Numbered from the stretch's first letter, positions 34,201 to 45,149 are shown. The stretch is DNA of 64,000 nt from Paroedura picta (GCF_049243985.1 NC_135384.1:13264501-13328500), one strand, 5' to 3'. Notes: generated by a model from the letters alone, not told the origin. Made by a program: numbers and translations.

Positions 34201-37200
34201 TAGGGTGATAAATCCAGATATTATGATTCCTGAAATCACGAGTGCCAAATCGTGACTTGGCTACTGGACTGCCTTGGGATGTTGGCAACATTATGTGAAG
34301 GGGGCTCTATGTGCCGCCAACATGCAAAGGCTGTCCAGAAACATTTTCCTTATGTGGAAATGGTCTCTGTTTTTGATAATATACTGTAATCGAAAGCAAG
34401 GAAGAGCCATGCTGGTGCCACAAATTGGACAGCACTTCCAGGAATGTCTCCCACTCCCACACGCATACCCTCCTTTTCTCCTGATCCCTCCAGGTTTGGA
34501 ACACACAAAAGTCTTAATTGACTGGCAGTTATATGGATTCCTGGCAGGGTTTCCAAAGCACCATGCTCTGGTTATTGGATTTCCAGAGCACCAGGCTTGC
34601 TACAATGACAAACTTTTCAATCAGAGCACCATCTTGAATGCATGCTTTATGACTTTGAATTGTTCCCCTCCTTTTTCTATGTGTGTACAGACAACACCAT
34701 GTTCCATTTGCACTAGCCACTGCTATCCTGGAAACTATAAGGTGGTTCCAGAAGGGAAACCGGTTTGTTGCTATGAGTGTTCTCCATGTCCCGAAGGAAC
34801 CATCTCTAACAAAACAGGTCAGAACCTCTTTAGAACACTGGATTTTATTTAATTTTTTTTTTGTAATTGTCACACAGTAAGTGCTTTTATAACTCTGGCC
34901 CAATTATGGTTTCTGTGAGGCAGGCTAAAAAATAAGCTTGCAGACCTTTAAGAAAACAGGTAATATTTGTTTGCTTTCCTTTTCCTTCACAGAAAAAAAA
35001 ATATAAGAATATAGTAACAATGGTTCTCAAAGACTAAATGATAGACTTTCTTTTCAACAGCACAAATCCACACAATCCATATCATTCCTTTAAAGAAAGA
35101 ATTATCCAGACATTTTCTGGGCCAGAGCAAGGACCAAAAATAGGCCTGACTCTAGTTGAGGGCAGTTCTACTTATTTGGTGCTAGCAACCTTAATGCTAT
35201 TTGGGGGTGTAGTAGGAAAATTGTCATGCAGATGCAATGGTCTCAGCTTAGCTGGATTTAAATTCAGCAGATCCTACTTGAGCTAGTCCACTATGGCCGG
35301 GGGTGTGGACAGAATTACCAACAGAATTATCTAGGTTTCATCAGTGTATTGATGATAGTCCAGGCCAAAACTGCAGACCAGCTGGGTGAGGGGGGTGTAT
35401 GTATATGTAAATAACAGTGGGAAGAGAATAGCTCCCTGTGAGACTCTGAATACCAGGACCTGCCACTGAGAGGTGAAGAAAAGACTGCAGCCATTTAAGG
35501 GCTGTTCCTTGAATCCCTTTTGTTGGCTAGGTATTGTGCTAGTAGCAGTGTTGAATGCTGCTGTCAAGACCAGCAAGTCTCTCCTAGACCCAGCTGCCTC
35601 TAGAGATAGTTTGTAAGAGCTGTCATGTTCCATAGCAAATATTCCAAGGGAAGGCACGCAAAGTTCTGCCTAGAAACCTAGTAGTTTATTCAGGACAGTA
35701 CAAATGTCTTCACAAGAATCCTGTTGCTGAAGACAAAGGGAAATCAAAATGTAGATCAATTACAGAAGCAAAATCTCTCCCGACACCATATATGCAATTC
35801 AGTTTCACATAGAATGGTTCTTATCATTAAAGTTTACAGTTGACATCCATTTGGTAAGAAACAGCCACAACAACTGAGCACATGATAGGGAGCCAGATGA
35901 CTCCAATGCTGGAGAACAGAAGGGGGAATGAACAAGACAAAATCAGGACAAGTCTTTGTAGGGAATTTTGGGACTCTGGTCAAGAAAATCATATCAAGAG
36001 ATGGTGACTACCTGAAAGGGTGACCAGAGCTGTCTCTACCCTGTGGCTGGATTAGCAGCTAGACTGGAATGAATCAAGGACTGATGTTTGATCCAGGAAA
36101 CTCTGTAACTCCTCAACTGCAACATACTCAACTACCTTACCCAGGAGATAATTGGCTGTGTTGTATAGGTCCAGCTCCAATTTTATCAAAAGTGGCATAA
36201 CTCCAGCCACATTTAATCTCTCCAGGAAGGTCACTGAAATCATAGACAGGTTAATAATCTCCCAGAGGGGGGTATAAGTCACCACCAGCCATGAAGGACA
36301 TGCATCAAGGGGGTATATGGTTGGATGGAAAACTGCCAGAGTTCTTTCCACACCAGCCAAGGAGAGTGGGCTGAAGTAGTCAAGAATAGGACCCTGAGAT
36401 GGTCAGCTGTGAGTTAGAGGAGGTAATAGACATAAAAAATATTCCTTTTTTGTGACCTTCACTGCCATCCCATAAACATTCATAAGAAATCTTCTAAGAT
36501 GTTCTTGAGGTCTCATCACAAGTTTTCCACCAAACTCACTAAAGGTCAGTACCATGAAAGAGCAAAAACATTTTATTCAATTATTTGTTTGTTTATTTCA
36601 AAGATAATGAATATTTATTTCAACTTAGTATCATGGATTTTGTAGCTTACACCCAAAATGGAAAATTGTGTGAAATATTCCAGTAAATTGTGGTTGGCAT
36701 TGAACTAATGGCAGAGTTTTCTTTTGGTAGCCTTCATTTGGTACAAGAAATTTCTTTCAGAAGTAAAAAAGCACCAAGTAATACATGAAGGATCCAGTGA
36801 AATAAAAAGTTTTGATACTAAACAAATATTCTGGGTTTCAGATGCAAAGAAGTGCAACAAATGCTCAGATGACAAGTATCCAAACAGAAACAGGGATGAA
36901 TGTATTCCAAAGATTATTGTTTTTCTTTCATATGAAGAGCCTTTGGGAGGAGTTTTGGCTTCCTTTGCTGTCCTGTTTTTCTTCACCAATCTCTGGGTTC
37001 TAGCGGTCTTCGTTAAGCACCAGAATACACCAATAGTCAAAGCCAACAACAAGGACCTGACCTACATACTCCTCATCTCCCTCATGCTTTGTTTTCTGTG
37101 TCCCTTGTTATTCATTGGAAGACCTGGAAAGGTGAACTGTCTTCTCCGACAAATGGCTTTTGCCATTGTTTTTGCTTTTGCTGTTTCTTGTGTGCTGGCT

Positions 37201-37752
37201 AAAACCATCACTGTGGTTTGGGCTTTCATGGATACCAAACCAGGCAGCAACCTTAGAGGATGGTTAGGAAAGAGACTGTCATATGTCATTGTGCTCTCTT
37301 GCTCTCTCGTTCAAGTTGGTATCTCCAGTATTTGGTTGGGGACCTCTCCCCCTTTTCCAGAGCTGAACATGCACTCACAGCCTGGAGAGATCATTGTGCA
37401 ATGTAATGAAGGGTCAGTCATCATGTTTTATACTGTCCTGGCTTACATGGGTATGTTAGCCTTCATCAGTTTCACTGTAGCTTTTTTTGCTAGAAAACTA
37501 CCTGATGCTTTTAATGAAGCTAAATACATCACCTTCAGCATGCTTATCTTTTGTAGTGTCTGGGCATCTTTTGTGCCAACCTACCTGAGCACCAAAGGGA
37601 AATATATGGTAGCTGTGGAGATCTTCTCTATTTTGGTTTCCAGCACAGGCTTACTAGGGTTTATCTTTTTACCAAAATGCTACATCATAATTCTGAAACC
37701 ACGTCTGAATGTCAAGGAACAGTTAATCAGAAAAGCTAAGATTGGAACATAA
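28043..37752 (+). CDS. Vomeronasal type-2 receptor A, complete six-exon gene, 866 aa predicted
   Basis: Class-C GPCR for peptide or protein cues, expected in vomeronasal neurons. Coding exons: 28043-28266, 29319-29610, 31469-32287, 33103-33330, 34691-34817, 36842-37752, all with GT-AG introns and phases 2, 0, 0, 0, 1; the total is 2601 nt including stop. Residues 1-19 are a signal peptide ([18 protein letters not shown]). About 30-521 form the Venus-flytrap ligand domain ([17 protein letters not shown]-like [13 protein letters not shown]). About 522-585 form the cysteine-rich linker (NCD3G type). The 7TM domain follows, from [10 protein letters not shown] to the V2R hallmark PKCY and a short basic tail. 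The start at 28043 was chosen over the in-frame ATGs at 27992 and 28013 because it begins the signal peptide, has A at -3 and G at +4, and aligns with V2R-B. Length is normal for V2Rs and no break is seen. Confidence 0.93.
28478..28692. mobile_element. hAT-like MITE in V2R-A intron 1, 215 bp
   Basis: Terminal inverted repeats are TAAGGTGACCAGATT at the left and AATCTGGTCACCTTA at the right. The 8-bp direct repeat GTTTTAGC flanks the element at 28470-28477 and 28693-28700. Confidence 0.88.
29319..29610 (+). CDS. V2R-A exon 2 (ligand domain)
   Basis: 292 nt, acceptor TTACAG|C, donor CCACAG|GTACAT. It encodes [20 protein letters not shown] through [12 protein letters not shown] to NLYKFPQ, the conserved lobe-1 part of the Venus flytrap. 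The length is equal to V2R-B exon 2. Confidence 0.94.
29733..29990 (+). repeat. tRNA-derived SINE with expanded tail (V2R-A intron 2)
   Basis: Same family as 17384-17664: GTTTGGTGGTTAGGAGTCC (box A region), AGGTTTGATTCTACAC (box B region) and GCTGCATATAAGAACCAA. Its CTT-type tail has grown into the microsatellite that follows. Confidence 0.82.
29987..30128 (+). repeat. (CTTCTC)n microsatellite, about 140 bp
   Basis: Almost pure hexamer CTTCTC/CTCCTT repeats, entirely pyrimidine on the plus strand, drifting to CTC trimers at the right end. It grew from the SINE tail just upstream. The long minus-strand arginine frame across it is an artefact. Confidence 0.95.
30219..30501 (+). repeat. tRNA-derived SINE, full length (V2R-A intron 2)
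   Basis: The copy is closer to consensus than its neighbour: GTTTGGTGTAGTGGTTAGGA, CCGGGTTCGATTCTGCGC, AAGCGGCATATAAGAACC, and a short CTT tail ending near 30501. Confidence 0.87.
30841..31317 (+). repeat. BovB LINE 3' end (V2R-A intron 2)
   Basis: The second half has an open frame at 31065-31292 reading [20 protein letters not shown], then [13 protein letters not shown] and VHGVT, the conserved C terminus of BovB (RTE) reverse transcriptase. Upstream, in other frames, are [14 protein letters not shown]-like and WCWRRLL text. It ends in (ACA)n. It is 5'-truncated and frameshifted, so it cannot be active. The end (GGTCGGACATGACT) matches that of the Sauria SINEs. Confidence 0.9.
31469..32287 (+). 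CDS. V2R-A exon 3 (main ligand-domain exon)
   Basis: 819 nt, acceptor TTCCAG|CTC, donor GGGAG|GTAATA, phase 0 at both ends. It encodes [12 protein letters not shown] to NILNMQPWE, including [20 protein letters not shown] and [18 protein letters not shown]. It is six codons longer than in V2R-B. Confidence 0.95.
32745..32970 (-). repeat. Old tRNA-type SINE (V2R-A intron 3)
   Basis: In reverse it carries a box B-like region and the body text seen in the 17-kb SINE family (plus strand AGCCCAAGGTTACCCAATGG, CTTAACCACTCCACCACAC). It is strongly diverged. Confidence 0.5.
33103..33330 (+). CDS. V2R-A exon 4 (end of ligand domain)
   Basis: 228 nt, acceptor TGTCTAG|CTG, donor AATCAG|GTGATG, phase 0 at both ends. 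It encodes [20 protein letters not shown] to IQWPTRFNQ, a segment conserved across V2Rs. Confidence 0.94.
33331..34690. other. V2R-A intron 4
   Basis: No gene. GGAATAAAGTTTTGTTGGTC near 33465 belongs to a small dispersed repeat also seen near 42145 and 58690. A poly-C run lies near 33949. Open frames here are accidental, apart from the one that runs into exon 5. Confidence 0.4.
34691..34817 (+). CDS. V2R-A exon 5 (cysteine-rich domain)
   Basis: 127 nt, acceptor TGTACAG|ACA, donor ACAG|GTCAG, ending in phase 1. It encodes [16 protein letters not shown], then [20 protein letters not shown], the nine-cysteine (NCD3G) linker that couples ligand binding to the 7TM domain. Confidence 0.95.
35280..36420 (-). 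repeat. L2-like LINE, interrupted by a solo LTR (V2R-A intron 5)
   Basis: Reverse-strand L2 coding-end text lies on both sides of the LTR (35280-35615 and 36031-36420; for example CTGAATACCAGGACCTGCCA and CCAGCTCCAATTTTATC). The two parts join smoothly across the insertion. It is diverged and truncated. Confidence 0.6.
35621..36025. mobile_element. Solo-LTR-like fossil, 405 bp, in V2R-A intron 5
   Basis: It begins TGTCATGTTCC and is flanked by AGAGC at 35616-35620 and 36026-36030, a 5-bp target-site duplication inside an L2 copy. It shares blocks with the element at 53028-53401. No internal retroviral genes are present. Old, defective relic. Confidence 0.6.
36842..37752 (+). CDS. V2R-A exon 6 (end of cysteine-rich domain and 7TM domain)
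   Basis: 911 nt, acceptor TTTCAG|AT, which completes the aspartate codon begun in exon 5. [20 protein letters not shown] closes the cysteine-rich domain. The 7TM part follows, with [61 protein letters not shown] and [13 protein letters not shown]. Stop TAA at 37750-37752. Confidence 0.96.
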
Positions 37753-38014
37753 TTTCCAATTAAGATGCTAAATAATTTTGCTCAATTTCTAATGTTAACA
37801 TCGTTTAAGTGTTCAAGTTTTTGTATTTCTATTTCTTGTGATGCCTGATTTCTTACAATATGTTATGATTCTGGAACCAATCCTCTATACTTTAAGATAC
37901 AAAGACTTATTTTCTTACTGAGGTCAAAGCACATATAGGAATGAATGAAGAAATGAAGAAACAAATAATACCTGTATAATTAAAAATCTCATAACACAGT
38001 ACAACTCTGGATAA

Positions 38015-39685
38015 AATATAATCACTTATTATTGTATTTATATACCACCCTCCCCAATGGCTCATGGTGGTTCACACAGAACAGTAACTATACAGGTAAC
38101 ACAGTTCATAATTGTAATATAACGATAATACTAATCAACAATTGAACCAGGGATGCCTGTCGACACTGTGTCAGGCCGGCCAGAAGAGGCATGGCAGAGG
38201 GTGAGTGGGAGAAGCGTATGTGGTAGCATGAGCACACCCAATATGCTGGTGGGTGTGCGGGCACCTATTTAAGGCACCATGAGGCCCAAGCTCTCCCTCT
38301 TTGCCCGCCACAACCACTGGAGCTGCACCCCTCCCACCCTGTCCCTACTGTTATAGCATTGTTACCGTTTGGAGTTTGAGTTTCAATCATCACAGTGGTT
38401 TAAGAGGGCTCAAGACCAAGACCAGTAGTCAGGGGCTCCAGTTTGCATACTGGCACTACCTGGAACTTGGGGATCTCCATAAGAGACTGGCATATAATGA
38501 GTTTGTTCTACCCATCTGGGAGGCCAGGGGCTCGTGGCTAGGCAAACTGAGTTATGACAGAAAAAGGTGAGTGCCTCCTTGGCCCCATTGGTCACCTCCC
38601 ACAGAGGGGAATCCAAAGGCAAGGGGCCTGCTCTCCCAGCTCGGAAAAGAGTGGGTCCCATGGCTCCTATGGACCCCCAAATTGAGCAGCCAGATGGCTG
38701 TGGGGTTCATACATAATGTTTCTCATGCTGGACCCACTCTCTGATGGAGTTGGGAGTTGTTAATAAAAGCTGTGATTCTGTTAATACCAAAGCATGGTGT
38801 CACATCTTATTTTGGCCAAAACATGCCCAACTGACAATCAAACAACATTATAAAATGGTAGAACACTGAGGAGAACATTGAATCAACTTGTACTGAAGGC
38901 CCAGTGAGTTGGGAGGGTCTGCTGTGATTGTCGTAGGTGGAGGAAGGCTTGGGAACCAATGGGAAGCAGTGGTTCAGGTCAACCTCAACCAAATGCCTGG
39001 CAGAGGAGCTCCCTTTTGCAGAACCCACGGAACTGTTCAAGTTACATCAGGGCCATGATCTCCCCTGGGAGCTCATTCCAACAGGTGGGGTCCAGGATAG
39101 AGAAAGCTCTGCCCCTGGTTGAGGTCAATTGGGCTTCCTTGGGGCCAGGGACCATCAGGAGGTTTGGAGGCAGAGGAGAGCAAGCCTTCCTGAGAGGTGT
39201 AGGCAGAAAGGTGATCCCTCAGGTGTACTGGGCCCAGACAACATATGGCCTTAAAGGTAATAACCAAAACCTTAAGCTTGATCAGGAATTTAACCAGAAG
39301 CCACGCAGCTGCTGGAGGATAGGCTGGATGTGGAGCCTCCAAGGTGTTTCTGTTAGGACCCTGGCAGCTATGTTCTGGACCAGTTGTAGTTTCCAGATCA
39401 AGGATAAGGACAGGCCAGTGTAGAACAAGTTTCAGAAGCATGGATCACTATGGCTAGATGTTCTGGGGCCAAGTAGGGTGCCAGTAGGTTGGCTTGGGGA
39501 AGGTGGCAAAATACCAGCCGTGCTACCGACATGATCTGAGCCTCCATGGAAAGGGAGGCATCAAGGATCACCCCAAGGTTCTCAGCAGAGTACACCATTG
39601 ATAGCTGTATTCCATTCAGATTGGGTAAGTGCACTTCCTGTCTTAGACCTTTCCTGCCCAACCACAGGACCTCCATCTTTGAAGG
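38015..39685 (-). repeat. L2-like LINE, long 3' portion, interrupted by an LTR
   Basis: Reverse-strand 3' end (TTTATATACCACCCTCCCCA at about 38037) and, beyond the inserted LTR, more than 800 bp of L2 coding end (GAAGCCACGCAGCTGC near 39298, CTATGTTCTGGACCAGTTG near 39369). Frames are broken, and the copy is dead. Confidence 0.75.
38158..38823 (+). mobile_element. Solo-LTR-like fossil, family A, 666 bp
   Basis: It interrupts an L2 copy, begins TGTCGACACTG, ends AAAACA, and is flanked by TGCC on both sides (38154-38157 and 38824-38827), consistent with a 4-bp target-site duplication. A TATA-like CTATTTAAGG lies near 38265 and AATAAA near 38763. Related copies lie near 7, 44.5 and 50.9 kb. The 50.9-kb copy is also preceded by TGCC, so those bases may belong to the element. 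No internal genes. Confidence 0.6.
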
Positions 39686-39691
39686 CCTGAT

Positions 39692-39842
39692 AGTGCTGTC
39701 CTAACCAAGCAGTATTATCAAGGCTCTCTCAGCCTCACCCTCATCACAGGGTGTCTGTTGTGGGGAGAGGAAGGGAAGGTGATTATAAGCCACTTAGAGA
39801 CTCCTGGTTGGAAAAAGGGACATGTAAAAACCAACTCTTCAG
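39692..39842 (+). repeat. tRNA-derived SINE, 3' half
   Basis: It begins inside the body (CAAGCAGTATTATCAAGG) and runs to GGGACATGTAAAAACCAACTC, the end of the 17-kb SINE family. The head is missing. Confidence 0.7.
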
Positions 39843-41128
39843 TTTTTCTGTTGGGGATAATGAGAGGAACAGGACATCTTTGACCACTGAAGATCATAAT
39901 GGAAGGGAATTTGGAAGGACTGAGTGAAATAGATGATGAAATCTGAACTTCTAGCACAGTCCTCTTATACAAAACAAAACTTATCGTATTGTACTTTGTG
40001 TTATCATTCTCTACTTAATTTAGTCCCTGAAGTGATGATCACAGTCTCTTGAGAATGGTTCTATGAAACATTTTCACATTTTATAAAATCCACCACAAGG
40101 ATACATTCCATTTAAACAACATTGGGTATCTCTCTGTTCTTAAAACAACCTAATATTATTAACGCAGGAAGCTACATTTTAAAATGATATATGTGAGGAA
40201 ATGACATAGTAGGATGGGATACCAGCAGAGAAAGGGTTTCTGAGAAAGCTCCTTATGAAGGTACAGAAAAACCAAATTGTGTTCTTTTAATACACCTCTC
40301 AAGTCTTTCAGAAGACTAGGAGAAATTAAGCCCATCTCCAAATCAATGCAGGTTTAGAATAGTTAAGAATATCACAAAGCTTTGTTGCAGTTGAAGATAT
40401 TTTGTAGGAAGATGAGGGCTAGAATAGGAGGAAATACTTTAGCCAAAGATTCATTGTTGGCTAAAGCTCGGGGGTTTCCTAACTTGAATATTCTTACAAA
40501 ATAGTTCCTCCCCTCTCTTTACCCCTCATATTCCAACAGCTCAGACAGCAGAACTGAAATCAGTCCACTTCAATCAATAAAAGATGTCAACTGAAACATC
40601 TGTAAGTTTTCTCTTTTTCAATGCTGCTTAAGTGTAGTTCACCCTCTCGGCATGTGGACTATGCATGCCATCTCTCTTTTCATCTATGTTCTATCATCTC
40701 AAAAAGTGATGTCTTTTCTTACACCAACTACTGAATTGTATCAGAAGCAGGTCCCATTCTATTTGCATACCTCATGGTCAAAGATACAGGTACCTAAGAT
40801 TCTGGAACAAAATTCTCCCTATTCTGCCTCTGTGAACTGTTGGATATAAAATATCATTATGCTTGCTCTGCATTGGTTTCTCTTGCTGTTCTCCATATGT
40901 ATACTCCAATCTTCTGTTTGCCTGTTCTATTCCTTCTCTTCTCTTCCTCCTTCACTTTTTTCCAAGAAGGTAGCAAGATCCAATAAGAGAAATGTAAGGT
41001 ATTCCCTTAAAAAATGATTCTTTAACAACGTTCAAATGGACTATTCTCTGTTAATACATTTCTTCTCTATTTCTTGATATGCTATGAATTATTTTCACCA
41101 TATCAGTGCAGAAACTCCTGGAGCAACG
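39843..41128. other. Upstream region of the 41.1-kb OR
   Basis: No gene or recognised repeat. CACCATATCAG at about 41096-41106 is a likely 5' UTR acceptor for the OR. It lies downstream of the in-frame ATG at 41084, which argues that this ATG is intronic. Confidence 0.4.
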
Positions 41129-42085
41129 ATGGAAAACCAGTCTTTTATTACAGAATTCATCCTACTTGATTTCCCTCAATTTCACCAGCAGGAGTGCCTC
41201 CTGGGCATTTTCCTTCTTGCTTCCTACCTCCTTACCTTAGCAGGGAACACAATGATCATCACTGTTGTTATTTACAACCATCACCTGCACACCCCTATGT
41301 ACTTCTTTCTGTGGAACCTTTCTTGCTTGGAGATCCTCATTACAACTTCAATAGTGCCTAAAGTACTGGTGAGCCTCTTACTAGGTTACAAAACCATATC
41401 CTACCCAGCATGCATTGCCCAGTGCTATTTCTTCTTCTTTTTGGGAAGCAGTGACTTTGCCCTGTTGGCTGTCATGGCATTTGATCGGTACATGGCTATC
41501 TGCAACCCACTGCACTATGCCACAGTCATGAGTTCTCAGCTTTGTCTCTGGCTAGTAGTGGGTTCTTGTGCTGCTGGCTTTTTAGCCACAATCCTCCCCA
41601 CCATCCTGGTTGCACAACTACCATTCTGCCATGCCAACAGTATTGACCACTTTTTCTGTGACAGTGTGGCCTTGGTGAAACTCGCATGCACTGACACCAG
41701 CCTGGTGGAGCTGGCAAGCTTCTTCTCCTCCACAGCCGTTCTGCTGGGATCTTTCATTCTCACCATGATGTCCTACACCTACATAATCAGAACCATTCTC
41801 AAGATCCCATCTGCTTCAGGACGTCACAAGGCTTTTTCCACCTGCTCCTCACATTTCATCGTTGTAAGTCTTGGATACGGCAGCTGCATCTTCATGTACG
41901 TACGGCCTTCTGGAAGCGACCCTTCTGTTAATAAGATGGTTTCCTTGGTCAACACGGTCTTGACCCCTTTGCTAAGCCCATTCATCTTCACGCTGAGGAA
42001 CCAGCAAGTGAAAGATGCTGTAAAGGCAATTGTCATCAGGCATGCAAATTATTCAAAGAATAATTTAAAACTGGGCTATGGCTAG
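41129..42085 (+). CDS. Olfactory receptor with SPxxF in TM7, 318 aa
   Basis: Complete single-exon OR. The start at 41129 (MENQSFITEFILLDF) was chosen over the in-frame ATG at 41084 because it gives the usual OR N terminus with a sequon (NQS) at residues 3-5 and because a splice acceptor lies between them. Hallmarks: AGNTMIITVV in TM1; HLHTPMYFFLWNLSCLEI in TM2; MAFDRYMAICNPLHY at the end of TM3; DHFFCDSVALVKLAC in loop 2; HKAFSTCSSHFIVVSLGYG in TM6. TM7 reads PLLSPFIFTLRN, with serine where nearly all ORs have the asparagine of NPxxY, and the tyrosine is phenylalanine. The C-terminal tail is about ten residues longer than in its neighbours. The frame is intact. Function is likely, but signalling may be altered. 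Confidence 0.94.
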   Translation: MENQSFITEFILLDFPQFHQQECLLGIFLLASYLLTLAGNTMIITVVIYNHHLHTPMYFFLWNLSCLEILITTSIVPKVLVSLLLGYKTISYPACIAQCYFFFFLGSSDFALLAVMAFDRYMAICNPLHYATVMSSQLCLWLVVGSCAAGFLATILPTILVAQLPFCHANSIDHFFCDSVALVKLACTDTSLVELASFFSSTAVLLGSFILTMMSYTYIIRTILKIPSASGRHKAFSTCSSHFIVVSLGYGSCIFMYVRPSGSDPSVNKMVSLVNTVLTPLLSPFIFTLRNQQVKDAVKAIVIRHANYSKNNLKLGYG

Positions 42086-43520
42086 GAAAGGGGCAAGGTG
42101 AAACAAGTGATTGCAATGAATGGAATGAAATAAGCTTATACCCAGAACAAAATGTTATTGGTCTTAAAGGGGCCACTGGACTCAAACCTTGCTTTCAAGG
42201 TTCATTCATGTTTTGTATGATAGACAGCTGTTTAAGTAGGCATGTGTTATTTTCAGTTACTTGAAGAATGTAGCAGAGGGAGAAGTAAAGCAGAGGATCT
42301 AGAATACTGATCCCTAACAGGGCACTGAGGTACCAGAATGTTTATTATATGGCTCATGGCAACAAGTTGCTTCTTCCCCAGATTAGTACAATTGGAATAG
42401 GGATCAGTGCAGAAGTTCCCATGACAGCTTTAGGTTTGAGGAAATGTTCATTCAGAAATAGGTGCCTCTTGAAATGAGAGGATGGGTGGCTTTCAAATAT
42501 GTTGGGAAGGTGCCCATGGCAACTGTCTTGTGATTGGTCCAGTCTCCCTGGAAATCATTGTGTGCTGGTGTCCATTACCCTATCTCAAAATCCCAAGAGT
42601 GCCCACAAGCTCATCATGGTGGTGGTCTCCTCAGCATTAGAATGTCATATATACATGTAAGGACAAAAAGGTACCTCTTAATTATTTGGAATTCAGAAAC
42701 AAAGGGAGGATGCAAATGAAAATATTGCAGTGTACATTCAACTTTTAACAGGCATCTTTAGGCTCACAGAAGGGGGTGGGAGGAGGTTTAAGAAAGGAAG
42801 AAAAATCCTCATTTATCTTTCCTACTCTCTGAAAATATTCTTAGACTGTTCTATATAATGCCAAAGAGTTCAGCTTGAATAAATATTGGCTTAGGTCTGC
42901 TCAGCAATACTTCCTGAACATCCTTCCCATAAGAACATCCTTCTCTGTCCAAAAGCCACCAATGAAAGTTGACAGAATGTTGAAATTTGGGTTTTAAAGA
43001 GAACAGCTATTGAAAATTACAGATAGGATGCAATGGAGCAAAAAATGAGGATTTATGACTGGATGGAACTGTGCGGAACAGCTGCTTAGAGCAAGCTGTG
43101 AATAGTAAATTTGCAACTAAAGGATTCCGTTTCTAAAAATAGGACCATTGGAAAGTTCAATGGAATTGAATGTTGCTACTTATACTTTCCTCAGTGTTTT
43201 GTTCAAATCATAAATAAAATTTTTTACCTCTGTTGATTAACTCCATGGGCTATGTTTCTGAGGAAACTAAACAAATGCACACACAATTTTTCTATTTTAG
43301 GCTATATGCATGTATTGTAGGATATTAATAAATGATGGAAATTAGTGATTGGAACATCATTTGAGCCCCAGCTGAAATAGCTATGTGAGTGAGGGCTGAT
43401 TATTAATAATTTCAAACCTAAGGTCCTCTTTCACATTCCTGGAGACATCCACATAATCAGAGAGAGAAGTTTAAGAAGGTGGTAGGCTCTCTGTGACCAA
43501 TTCCACCTGGGGAGAAAAGG
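42086..43520. other. Intergenic spacer
   Basis: No gene is seen. AACAAAATGTTATTGGTC near 42147 belongs to the small dispersed repeat also found near 33465. The rest is unassigned. Confidence 0.4.
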
Positions 43521-43525
43521 CCAGG

Positions 43526-44066
43526 TGTCATGAACCCCTCGTTCCTGCCCAGGATCCCCTATTCTTCTCCCCAATACTTCCCAGGGCTCCCGCCCGATTC
43601 TGGCATCTCCATGGGTCTCAGAGATGCTGTCCTCTTGCTGTCAGCTTGCATTTCAAAGGCCTCCCCGGGTTTCCACAGCACCTTGCTATCTCCCTTCTTC
43701 AAGGCTGCCTTCTCCAGAGTCCAAAACAACAGATGGGGAAATTGCTTTAACACCACTCCATATCAAAGGACGCTGTGATCCAACTTTCCTTTGTGAATGC
43801 CCAAACTTTCCAACTTTCCTGTGTGAATTCCCACCAAAGTTGGTTTCTTGCCTTACCCCTTTCCCACAGCCCAGGTATATAGGTCCTGCCACCCCCTACT
43901 ACAGTGTCGCTGTCAAAACTTGCTGTCTGTGAGCATATGCAATGTGTGGACTTTACTTTGCTGACTTTTCCAAATAAAGACTTCTCACTTAAAGCTTCCC
44001 ACTGAAGCCCAATGGTGATGACTTTGGCATGAGTTTGTGAGGTCCCCAACTGCTTGGTTCCTGACA
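43526..44066 (+). mobile_element. Solo LTR, 541 bp, with 5-bp target-site duplication
   Basis: The ends are inverted repeats (TGTCATGAACC at the left, GGTTCCTGACA at the right), with TG...CA termini and CCAGG duplicated at 43521-43525 and 44067-44071. Inside are a TATA-like GTATATAGG near 43876 and AATAAA near 43973. A retroviral-type LTR fossil with no internal region. The good ends and duplication suggest moderate age. Confidence 0.85.
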
Positions 44067-44484
44067 CCAGGCTGGTGCTCATATGGCAGTGGGGCTAACA
44101 CATGATATCAACGCTGGCTCACCCCCCTCTCGCCCTGGCCCGCTTTAGGCCCTTCTGGGGCCCATGGCAAGGGAATGTGGATATATTTGTGTTTCCTTAT
44201 TTGCCACGGGTTCCATCAATGGCGAGGCTAGAACAGGCCTGTGTAGAAGTGCCCAACTCCTCTCCACCTATGATATCCCAGCAATTCTGGTTCCTGTCTG
44301 TCTGTCTATGGTGTCCCAGCAGGGACAAAACATACTCCATTATAAAAATGTTGAACAACGCAAGGCCCAAAATATATCCCAGAGGCACTCTACCCGACAC
44401 TCCTCTCCAAGAGGATGACAAACCATTAACAAACACCCGTTGGGTTCAATCTGTCAATCAGTTGACTGGTATGTTAGTATAGGG

Positions 44485-44905
44485 CCAAATGACCATGCGA
44501 CTCGATGACTTGGCATAAACAAGGCCACAGCTTTTAATAACCAAACTGAACCAAGGGTTGACCAGGCACGAGATATAGAATAATCCCCGTGCAGCCATCT
44601 GGCTGCTAACACAGGCTCAAGGGGTGCCCTGGGTCAGCCATCCTCCCAGCCTGGAGGAAGGATCTCTTGCCCCTTGAAGCCCTCACCCGGGAAGAGGCCA
44701 GTGATAGCTGTCGGGCGTCCACCTCGTTCAACCATCCCTGCCTCCTGGCTCCGAGCCCCTGGCCTTCCCAGCCAGGCTAGGCCGCGCTCGGTTTTTGCTG
44801 ATCTCTTATAGAGACCCCCTCCTCAAGGACCAGTATGCAAACTGGTCCCTGCACCAAAATATTTAATCTCGTGCCCCTATTCCACAGCTGTGACGAATAA
44901 AGAAC
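44485..44905 (-). mobile_element. LTR-like fossil, family A, minus strand
   Basis: In reverse it matches the copy at 38158-38823: AATAAA-type end near 44535, CCAGTTTGCATACTGG near 44840, and GGCCAGGGGCTCG-type text near 44755. Ends unresolved. Old and broken. Confidence 0.55.
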
Positions 44906-45149
44906 AAAGAACTATCCAACGTGGGAGGGCGGGTGTCTGTCCTCCGGCTCTCTTCCAGTGGCAATAATGGCATCCCCGAGCACAAAGCACTTCTTAAAAG
45001 CACCTGGTTCCGCCTTTCTTGCTGCTGCTGGCACGCACGCTAGCATGCATGCTGGCGTCCCTCGGCCGAAGCAGTAGCGTCCCTTTGGCCCGCCTCCCAA
45101 CCGCGTCAACTGCAGCCTTTGTTCAGCCACTCTTTATTGATCCACCTAA

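Noticed and set aside
41084-41128. 15-residue N-terminal extension of the 41-kb OR
   Set aside because: Not OR-like, and a splice acceptor lies between the two ATGs.
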